Assembly: GCA_041743425.1 (NCBI GenBank)
Contig: JBGTMS010000041.1
Span: 1 to 64,000, forward strand
Origin: JTS-RE37 sp041743425
GTDB lineage: Bacteria > Bacteroidota > Bacteroidia > Flavobacteriales > Flavobacteriaceae
Direction: 5' to 3'
Length of the DNA stretch: 64,000 bases
The position numbers and the translations under genes were made by a program. This document shows, one piece after another, positions 9,676 through 17,700 of the stretch; position 1 is the stretch's first letter, and each line of letters opens with the position of its first letter. The notes beneath the pieces were generated by a model. That model searched no databases, had not been told where the DNA came from, and saw only the letters and a list, made by a program, of their open reading frames with translations.

Positions 9676-11067
9676 ATGAGCACTTTTGATGTTATCGTAT
9701 TAGGGAGCGGACCCGGCGGGTATGTAACGGCCATCAGGGCGTCCCAATTGGGATTAAAGACAGCTATCATCGAGAAGGAAAGTCTTGGAGGGGTGTGTCT
9801 TAACTGGGGGTGTATCCCAACAAAAGCCCTTATAAAATCGGCCCAGGTTTTTGAGTATTTGAATCACGCCAAGGATTATGGTCTTCAGGTAGAAGGTGTT
9901 GATAAGGATTTCAGCGCTGTTATTAAAAGAAGCAGGGGTGTGGCAGACGGAATGAGCAAGGGGGTTCAATTTCTCATGAACAAAAATAAAATTGAGGTGA
10001 TATCCGGGTTTGGAAAGTTAAAACCTGGGAAAAAGGTAGGAGTCAAAGGAGAGGACGGCAATGAAAAGGAATACAGCGCGGAACATATCATTATCGCCAC
10101 CGGAGCACGAAGCAGGGAGTTGCCAAGTCTTCCTCAGGATGGTAAGAAGATCATCGGGTATCGTGAGGCAATGAGTCTGGAATCGCAGCCTGATAAAATG
10201 ATTGTGGTCGGGAGCGGTGCCATTGGAATGGAATTCGCTTATTTCTACAATGCGCTGGGTACTGAAGTCACCGTTGTGGAATTCCTGCCCAATGTGGTTC
10301 CTGTGGAAGATGAAGACATTTCCAGGCAATTGGAAAAAAGTTTTAAAAAATCGGGCATACGCATCATGACTTCCTCAGAGGTTACCGGGGTTGACACTTC
10401 AGGGAAATTGGTAAAAGCTACAGTAAAAACCTCGAAAGGGCAGGAAGTTCTGGAGGCAGATATCGTTCTGTCTGCCGTAGGCATCAAAACAAATATTGAG
10501 AAAATCGGGCTAGAGGAAGTCGGAATAACTATCGAGAAAGACAAAATTCAGGTAAATGCATTTTATGAAACCAATATAAAAGGCTATTACGCTATCGGGG
10601 ACGTGACCCCCGGACCGGCCCTTGCCCATGTTGCCTCAGCCGAGGGTATCCTCTGTGTTGAAAAAATTGCAGGAATGCATGTAGAGCCCCTGGATTACGG
10701 TAATATTCCCGGCTGTACTTATTGCATTCCCGAAGTGGCCTCTGTTGGTATGACTGAAAAAATGGCCCGCGAAAAAGGATATGACATCAAGGTTGGAAAA
10801 TTTCCTTTTTCAGCAAACGGAAAAGCAAAAGCGGCAGGTACCCCGGATGGATTTGTGAAGGTGATTTTCGATGCCAAGTATGGGGAATGGCTGGGTTGCC
10901 ATATGATCGGCGCTGGAGTTACTGATATGATCGCCGAAGCAGTAGTGGCACGAAAGCTCGAAACAACAGGTCATGAAGTGCTTAAATCTGTACACCCGCA
11001 CCCTACGATGAGTGAGGCTGTCATGGAGGCAGTTGCCGAGGCGTATGGTGAGGTCATACACTTATAA
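9676..11067 (+). CDS. lpdA: Dihydrolipoyl dehydrogenase (E3)
   Basis: A 463-residue flavoprotein disulfide reductase that reoxidises dihydrolipoamide in the 2-oxoacid dehydrogenase and glycine cleavage complexes, passing electrons through FAD to NAD+. Visible are the N-terminal FAD fold (VIVLGSGPGGYVTAIRASQLG), the redox-active disulfide CLNWGC, the NAD-binding GSGAIGMEFAYFYNALG, the second FAD motif YAIGDVTPGPALAHVAS and the C-terminal His-Glu pair region HPHPTMSEAVMEA. It stands alone, away from E1/E2 genes. The small DUF3817 gene follows within 80 bp. Confidence 0.97.
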   Translation: MSTFDVIVLGSGPGGYVTAIRASQLGLKTAIIEKESLGGVCLNWGCIPTKALIKSAQVFEYLNHAKDYGLQVEGVDKDFSAVIKRSRGVADGMSKGVQFLMNKNKIEVISGFGKLKPGKKVGVKGEDGNEKEYSAEHIIIATGARSRELPSLPQDGKKIIGYREAMSLESQPDKMIVVGSGAIGMEFAYFYNALGTEVTVVEFLPNVVPVEDEDISRQLEKSFKKSGIRIMTSSEVTGVDTSGKLVKATVKTSKGQEVLEADIVLSAVGIKTNIEKIGLEEVGITIEKDKIQVNAFYETNIKGYYAIGDVTPGPALAHVASAEGILCVEKIAGMHVEPLDYGNIPGCTYCIPEVASVGMTEKMAREKGYDIKVGKFPFSANGKAKAAGTPDGFVKVIFDAKYGEWLGCHMIGAGVTDMIAEAVVARKLETTGHEVLKSVHPHPTMSEAVMEAVAEAYGEVIHL

Positions 11068-11142
11068 GAGCACATTTATTTGTTGCCTTTTGGTACAGAA
11101 ATTTTTCTGAACCGGCTGGGAAATGTGATAAAGAAGCACAAC

Positions 11143-11427
11143 ATGTTAAAAATCTTCAGGACGATCGCAATCGGGGAAGGAATTACCTATTTATTGTTAT
11201 TCGGTTTAAGCATGCCTTTAAAATATTGGGCAAGGATTCCTGAACCTAATCTGTACGTGGGCTATGCGCACGGCTTTTTATTCATTGCATACATCATTCT
11301 GGTGGTGGTCTTTTGCATTGAAAAAAAATGGAATTTCAGGCGGTTTGCTATTCTAAGCGTCGCCTCTCTGTTACCATTCGGTACCTTTTATATTGAACAA
11401 AAATACCTCAGGAATTTATCGGCTTAA
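11143..11427 (+). CDS. DUF3817 small integral membrane protein
   Basis: A 94-residue membrane protein of the DUF3817 (YdzA-like) family, starting MLKIFRTIAIGEGITYLLL. Three hydrophobic helices are visible (about 8-26, 38-57 and 66-84), with the family-typical GEGITYLLL and GYAHG motifs. An upstream TTG at 11080 would add 21 residues without membrane character, so ATG 11143 is preferred. Its last 12 bp overlap the convergent aroQ stop. Function unknown. Confidence 0.8.
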   Translation: MLKIFRTIAIGEGITYLLLFGLSMPLKYWARIPEPNLYVGYAHGFLFIAYIILVVVFCIEKKWNFRRFAILSVASLLPFGTFYIEQKYLRNLSA

Positions 11428-11835
11428 AAAGCTCCGGATCGCGAGGTCATAACCTAACAGGCCAAACCCAACAATAACACCCGCGGCATTGGCAGAAATG
11501 TAGGAATGCTGTCTGAATTCTTCGCGCTGATGGACATTCGAGATATGTACTTCTACCACGGGGGTGTCAATGGCCTTCACCGCATCTCCAATTCCTATGG
11601 AGGTATGAGTGTAAGCGGCGGCATTCAGAATGATACCGTCATACCCGAATCCGACTTCCTGAAGTTTATCTATGATCTCCCCCTCTATATTGGACTGATA
11701 ATAGTCCAGTTGAACCTTGCCGAAGCGCTGCTGTAATCCTGAAAAATAGTCTTCAAAGCTGGTGTTTCCATATATGTCGGGTTCCCTTTTGCCCAGTAGA
11801 TTCAGGTTGGGTCCGTTGATAATAATAATAGTCAT
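11416..11835 (-). CDS. aroQ: 3-dehydroquinate dehydratase, type II
   Basis: AroQ, 139 residues, converts 3-dehydroquinate to 3-dehydroshikimate in the shikimate pathway. Characteristic motifs are present: INGPNLNLLGKREPDIYG (containing the catalytic Tyr), NAAAYTHTSIGIGDA, and EVHISNVHQREEFR with the catalytic histidine and following arginine. The length is normal for the dodecameric type II enzyme. It overlaps the end of the convergent DUF3817 gene by 12 bp and has an HD-domain gene upstream on the same strand. Confidence 0.97.
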   Translation of the reverse strand: MTIIIINGPNLNLLGKREPDIYGNTSFEDYFSGLQQRFGKVQLDYYQSNIEGEIIDKLQEVGFGYDGIILNAAAYTHTSIGIGDAVKAIDTPVVEVHISNVHQREEFRQHSYISANAAGVIVGFGLLGYDLAIRSFLSR

Positions 11836-11903
11836 ATTGCCATTTCATTTACTCAATGTCCCGGGACGTTCGTGCTCCGATTCTCGTCCGGTAAAGGCTT
11901 CTC

Positions 11904-12500
11904 TTAGCCCAGGGTCTTAGATTCTACTTTTTGTTTCAGGGCTTGCAGGTGATCCTGTTTGTTAGGTTGCAAGTGCTTACAAGCATACTTTGTATGAAAT
12001 TGATGGGCTTCAAGAAATTTCACCTGAACCATATCCCATTCCGTTTTATTTCTTATAATCCCCAGGGACTTTAACTCCTTGTATAGGGTGTCACTGATGG
12101 CATCAAAATTATTCTTCCCCAGGTAGTCAAGATCGGCATCACACAGGATACGCTCATATTTTGTTTTAGGTCGCTGTGGGATTTTAGTGGCCAGAATCAA
12201 TCCTTTGATCACTCTGAAATCCCTTTTTTCAAATTCGAATTCTTCCATAAGCTGACGCGCAATATCTACTCCATGATCTTCATGATTTTTATTAGAGACT
12301 GTAAATCCAATGTCATGCAACAGCGCACCAAGTCGCAGTAATTTTGCCTCCCGGCCGGTGATTTTCTCCCTGCGAAGATAGTCATCACAAACCCTCATCA
12401 CCTCCAGGGTGTGATGAATACCGTGATAGTATAAATTATCTGGGAGTTGGGTCCTCAACATGTGCAAGGCTTTCTCCCGAAGCTTGATATATCCTGTCAT
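11904..12500 (-). CDS. HD-domain metal-dependent phosphohydrolase
   Basis: A 198-residue soluble HD-superfamily protein. The metal ligands can be followed: His in YHGIHHTLEV, the HD pair in ALLHDIGFTVS, a further His in NHEDHGV and the final Asp in DADLDYLG. Such proteins hydrolyse phosphate esters or nucleotides; the substrate is not visible. There is no sensor or synthetase domain, so a (p)ppGpp role is not indicated. It lies 68 bp before aroQ in the same direction, and no signal peptide is seen. Confidence 0.85.
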   Translation of the reverse strand: MTGYIKLREKALHMLRTQLPDNLYYHGIHHTLEVMRVCDDYLRREKITGREAKLLRLGALLHDIGFTVSNKNHEDHGVDIARQLMEEFEFEKRDFRVIKGLILATKIPQRPKTKYERILCDADLDYLGKNNFDAISDTLYKELKSLGIIRNKTEWDMVQVKFLEAHQFHTKYACKHLQPNKQDHLQALKQKVESKTLG

Positions 12501-12709
12501 CCGTTAGCCCAAATAATGCGATCTGATTCCAACCTTTTCCAATTGTATGTGCCCTTGCATTGCCATATTTGCGATAAAGGCAGTCCGCTCTGCCCTTCCC
12601 CAAAGCAGTAAACGAAATCCAGACACACCAGGGTACTATTTGAAATATACAAAATCTAAACTTTGCTTTTTATGAATTATTTTCCTACAACCCAAACTTT
12701 TTGTAAACG
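12501..12709. other. Intergenic region without recognisable content
   Basis: About 209 bp between the HD gene and the cyclase gene (both minus). I see no gene, RNA or clear terminator in it. Confidence 0.5.
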
Positions 12710-14701
12710 TTACGATTTTATATTAGCGATATCCATCGAGGATTGCGTATAGGTATCAGCAATCCCATTAACAAAGTACATATTCATCATACCCTTGTTC
12801 TTTACAAAAATTTCGCCTCGCTTTTCACAATCAAAATAATCCCTGATCAGTTTGTAGGTGGATTCCGAAACATTAATGCTTCCGGGCCTGGACATAGATT
12901 CCATCCTGGCGGCAACATTGACCGTGTCCCCCCAAATATCATAGGCAAATTTCTTTACCCCTACCACCCCGGCAACCACAGGGCCTGTATTGATTCCTAC
13001 ACGTATTTCAAAGTGCATTATATCTTCATTGACCACGGCCTGCTTCTTCATGAATTCTGCCATGTCAAAAGCCGCTTTGACCATCCGGATGGCATGATCT
13101 GCCGAAGGATATGGCAGTCCCCCCGCGCACATATAGGCATCCCCTATGGTTTTAATTTTTTCCAGGTCGTATTTATCTAGAATCGCATCAAACGCTGAAA
13201 AATAATAATCGACGCTTTTAACAAGATCTTCAGGCGACAGGGCCGCAGAGAGTTCCGTAAAACCTTTGAAATCAGCAAAAAGCACCGTAACCGACTCAAA
13301 TCTTTTTGCCTCTACCCGGCCATTTTGCCTCAATTCCTGTGCTGTGGCCTCCGGAAGGATATTTCGCAACAGGCTGTCCGAACGATTCTTTTCGGCACTC
13401 AGTAATTCATTGCTCCGCTTGGCATAGCGGTAGCGGTAGAAAAATCCGATGGCCAGTAATAAAATAACCATGGATACAAGCCCGGAAAGATAAATGGCAC
13501 TCTGCTGTCTTTTTCCCTGTAAACGGGTAATTTCCGCTTCCTTTTCCAAAAGCCCGATCTGATCCTCCTTTTTCTCCAGGTCAAAAGAAAACTGAAGTCC
13601 TCTGATCTTGTCTTCTTTTTGAATATTGAATATTTTATTATTAAGTTCAATATACCGACTCTGGTATTCATAGGCATTCTTAAAGTTGGCCTGGGCCATA
13701 TAGACCTTTGACATACCCTCATAAATATCGCGCAATTCTTCATTGGTTTCCATCCTGATGGCCAGAGATTCTGCCTGCTGGTAGGCATTCAGAGCCATCT
13801 TCGCATCATTGTCGCGGTAGACATCGCCCATGGCGAGAAGGGTCTGTACCTGATCCAGTGAAATGTCTGAATTCCTGGCCGTCGCGTAGGCACTGTCAAG
13901 GTATTCAATGGCCTCAAGCCTGTTTCCTGATTTAAATTCTTCCTTCCCGATCATCGTCAGGTTATGGGCATAGTCCTGTGTATTCTTATTAATGGCAAGT
14001 GCTTCTTTATAATGTTTTATGGCGTTGCCCGAATCTCCTTTCTGACTGTATACTTCGCCAATTCCCATAAGATAAGTCGATTGTATAAGTGGATCGTTAA
14101 GATTCTGCAGGTAATCCTCTACCTGGGTATAATAATTTAAAGCCTTGTCAAAATCCTGCATTTGCGTATAGACGCCCCCTATATTTACAAGGGCTGACGT
14201 TATCCGCACAGGGTCTCTGAGTTTTTCAGAAATCCGGAGCGACTTAAAATAATACCCCAGCGCTTTATCGTGGCTTCCCTGGGCGTAAAATACAGCCCCG
14301 AGGTTGTTGGCTATATTGGCGATGCCCAGCGTATCGCTGATTGTCTCAAATATCTGAAGAGATTCGGTCCAGTCATTCAGCACCGCTTTATAATTACCGC
14401 GGTAATATTCAGCCATTCCTCTGTTCTTCAGTGCGTACGCCTGCCCCCGGGGATATTTGATTTCCGAGGAAACAGCATGTGCCTGATCAGCATAGGCAAC
14501 AGATTCCGTCAACCGCTCATTTTGAAGAAGCCGTACACTGAGAGCGTTCATGGCAACCACGAGAACTGTATCCTTCTTCCCCCGGGATATAATTTGCTCC
14601 AGGCTATCAATTTCCTTATCCTGACAAAATCCGGTTCCCCACACCAGCAGCAGCACCATATAATGCAGTTTGATGGATATGGATGGTTTCCGTAATATCA
14701 T
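12710..14701 (-). CDS. TPR protein with class III adenylate/guanylate cyclase domain
   Basis: A 663-residue protein: signal peptide or anchor (about 1-25), exported TPR repeats (about 60-355, e.g. IANNLGAVFYAQGSHDKALGYYFKSL), a coiled stretch rich in Glu/Lys, one transmembrane helix (SAIYLSGLVSMVILLLAIGF) and a cytoplasmic class III cyclase domain (about 465-640). Metal-binding Asp477 (LFADFKGF) and Asp521 (KTIGDAYMCAGG), the substrate-side Lys before the second and the WGDTVNVAARMES motif point to ATP rather than GTP. It starts 9 bp after the stop of the large secreted peptidase and is likely co-transcribed with it. Inference: a membrane sensor that turns periplasmic contacts into a cyclic nucleotide signal. 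Confidence 0.9.
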   Translation of the reverse strand: MILRKPSISIKLHYMVLLLVWGTGFCQDKEIDSLEQIISRGKKDTVLVVAMNALSVRLLQNERLTESVAYADQAHAVSSEIKYPRGQAYALKNRGMAEYYRGNYKAVLNDWTESLQIFETISDTLGIANIANNLGAVFYAQGSHDKALGYYFKSLRISEKLRDPVRITSALVNIGGVYTQMQDFDKALNYYTQVEDYLQNLNDPLIQSTYLMGIGEVYSQKGDSGNAIKHYKEALAINKNTQDYAHNLTMIGKEEFKSGNRLEAIEYLDSAYATARNSDISLDQVQTLLAMGDVYRDNDAKMALNAYQQAESLAIRMETNEELRDIYEGMSKVYMAQANFKNAYEYQSRYIELNNKIFNIQKEDKIRGLQFSFDLEKKEDQIGLLEKEAEITRLQGKRQQSAIYLSGLVSMVILLLAIGFFYRYRYAKRSNELLSAEKNRSDSLLRNILPEATAQELRQNGRVEAKRFESVTVLFADFKGFTELSAALSPEDLVKSVDYYFSAFDAILDKYDLEKIKTIGDAYMCAGGLPYPSADHAIRMVKAAFDMAEFMKKQAVVNEDIMHFEIRVGINTGPVVAGVVGVKKFAYDIWGDTVNVAARMESMSRPGSINVSESTYKLIRDYFDCEKRGEIFVKNKGMMNMYFVNGIADTYTQSSMDIANIKS

Positions 14702-14710
14702 TTTAGATTT

Positions 14711-17700
14711 CTAATTATCCCGTAATACCGTATACACTGTGACAGCCGTACCGGAAGAAATCCGGACGAAGTAGATTCCCTCCGCATAGGAGGACATGGC
14801 TACCTGGACGGGCCGCACTGTATCAGAACGGTATTGTTTGGTATAAATCAATATTCCATAAATATCGAATATATCAATTTTAAATGATGCCTGAACCTCC
14901 GGATGGATATTTAATAGATCTGTAACAGGGTTCGGAAAAACGACCCCCGACTCAGATTCGGAACCTACAACATGTTCATCTCCCTGTAGCGTTGTGACGG
15001 GATCTATAAAATTGTCGAGGCAGGAAAATTGTATCCCCGATTGTCTCGCCTGGGTTTGCGCATTTTGGGACCCGGTGGCGGTAATGCCAAATCTGAAATT
15101 GATCACGGAAGTATTGACAAATCCTGTTGATATATTTACGCGTGTGTTGGCATTTGAAATGCCGTCGTATTCGGTATTACCACCAAGGAAGATCAGTCGC
15201 CCGATATCAGTTGAAACTGAAATTTCCTTTAACTCTTCTGCGGTATATCTTTCAGGAAGGTCTACTCTGTTTTGTTCCCGGTAGTTATTATTACCATCAA
15301 TATCGATAAATGACGCGACTAGTTCTGTGGCTTGGGCAGGTATATTGGTACCTGTCTCTACAAGGGTCATTTTAAAATCGACCCCTGGATTCCGAACAGC
15401 CCTGGTGGTGGTATAGCGGATCTCAGGTTTAAAATAAGGAGCATCGGATTTATTTTGATCCAGTTTGGTAATCACAGAATTAACAAGGTTTACAATGGTT
15501 ATAAGTGCATCCTTATCAGGGGTTACTTGTGGAAAACGATATACTGCACCCTTTTTCAGGGAAGTACCTGACTGTAGCAGTGGCGTCCGGCTGAAATCGA
15601 GCGTAAGAATTCTTTCACAGTCAAATGGAACACTGTTTACTACTAATTTTCCGTACTGAGGATTAACAATGAGGTAGTTTAATGGCGCTTCTATTTTAAT
15701 GAGGAATTCACCTGTATCACCCTCTTTATAAACATTCCCTTCCTCATCTTCAAATTTAAATACCACCCCTTCCGGAAAAACTTTTTCAAAAGTATCGTCA
15801 TAAACAAATCCGCTGATATCGATCTCAATTAGCGAGGGATCAATTGGATCTCCACGGCGGATGGCCAGATCGCCTGTACGCACATCCAGGTCTGCCGGGC
15901 TTATGTTGAGTTGCCCTGATCCATAGGTAATATTAAAATTGGAGGCCAGAGGCGACAGGAACGCCCCTGGAAAGCTTTGCCAGCCATTTTGCGGGCCACT
16001 GCCCACCTCAAGGCCGGTAATTAGATTCATGGCATAGAGTTTACTGATCATGTTTTGCTCAGTATCGGTAGAGGCATCCTCCGCGTCGACAACCGCAAAA
16101 ATAGAACTGTAATCATTTCCGTCATTCTGGTCCCCGAGGCCCGTGTCGTTAATAACAGGCCGCAGCTTATTTTCAATCACGAGATCGATATTATTACGGA
16201 GCAGCTCACCTCCATTCACAACGGCCCGCAACTTGTTGATAACCGCTCTTAATTTGTTAGTGGCAGGATCCGTTACTATATTCAGATAATCTTCAAAATT
16301 CTGTGTTTCAAGATCAATGACATTCAGCCCGTTCACAATAGGTCTCAGTTTATTCTGAATGAGCCGTTCGCTGCTCATCCAGCTTCCGTTATCCAGGAGG
16401 TCGAGCAGCTGTTGCTCATTAACTACAGCCCGTAACTTATTGATAACAAGCAATGTATTTTCCGGGAAAAAATCGGTTTGATGGAAGCTTTTGATGGTTT
16501 CCAGAAAATCTGCATTGTCCGCAATCCCTTCGTTATCGTAAATATATTGCAAGGGAATGGTAATGGCCTCTCCATATTGAAAAGTTACATCAAGGGGAAG
16601 AATTAGCAGGTCCTTTTTCGTAATTGTCAGTTGTGCTGTTTCAAAATTAATCTGAAAAGCCTCCATTTGTTCTTCAGTGAGTTCCGCATTACCGAAGCCA
16701 GGTGTAATCACATAGTTGTTGGCGTCAGGATAAGGAAAAACTGCGGGTGTCTGGAAGACAATTTCGGGCAATCCCAGGGATTCATAAGTAACTCCTTCGG
16801 GAAGCCCTTCCACCGAATACGTAAATGTTACTTCCTGTCCAAATTCCGCCGTCTGATCATCAGCAATGATGTTCAGGACACGGGTGTCTCCGTCAAAGAA
16901 AAACAGCGCATTGGATAACCCACCATCGGACCCGCCCGGAGTAATGGGCGGTGAACTGACATACAATGCGGGTTTGCCTGTAAAAGTCCCCACCAGAGCC
17001 TTAATTTGGGTATCTGAGTTTGAAACGATCACCAGTTCCTCATCCTCCAGCAGTACGGTCGGATCTTCCGGGAGAAATTCCCCAAGGATTGTCACCTCAA
17101 AGGGTTCGGCACCCGGAGATTTACCATCTTCTATCAAGAGACCTGTCAGGTGGGCAGTTTGCGAAGCGATCCTGTTAAATGCGGCCGCAGCGTTGATCAG
17201 CCCGGCGCCGCCGCGAACCACCGGACCGGCCGGGATGGCGGTTGATTGGAATAGCCTGAGAACCTCATCAGAAGCGTTATTGGTGGTCGTTGCACCGGGA
17301 ACAATATCAGATAGTCCGGCAGGATACCAGGATGGCAGGGCTGAGAAAAGCAGCGCAAAAGCTCCGGCCGCATGGGGCGCGGAGGCCGAAGTTCCAAAAA
17401 AGTTTGGAAAACCGTCGGAATCAATGTCCTGACCGATTGACGCTACATTTGTATTCACCCCATCCGGAGCAGAAAGATCAATCGTTGTTACAGCATTATT
17501 CGATAGAAGACCTGCATAAGATGAAAAATTTTCCACCACTGGTGATTGTGAAGTCCTGTGATCCACTGCGGCAACTGTAATTGCTGCTGGAGTCATGGCA
17601 TGGCCACTGAGCGTCGGTGCACCTCCCTGATACTCCAGGAACTGAAGGCCATCGGAACGGAAGGCAATATATCTAAAGGCGAGCCCGGGCGGAGGATTTC

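Noticed and set aside
16866..17432. 188-codon plus-strand frame opposite the secreted peptidase
   Set aside because: Low-complexity Ser/Pro-rich shadow of the peptidase coding strand covering its serine motif.
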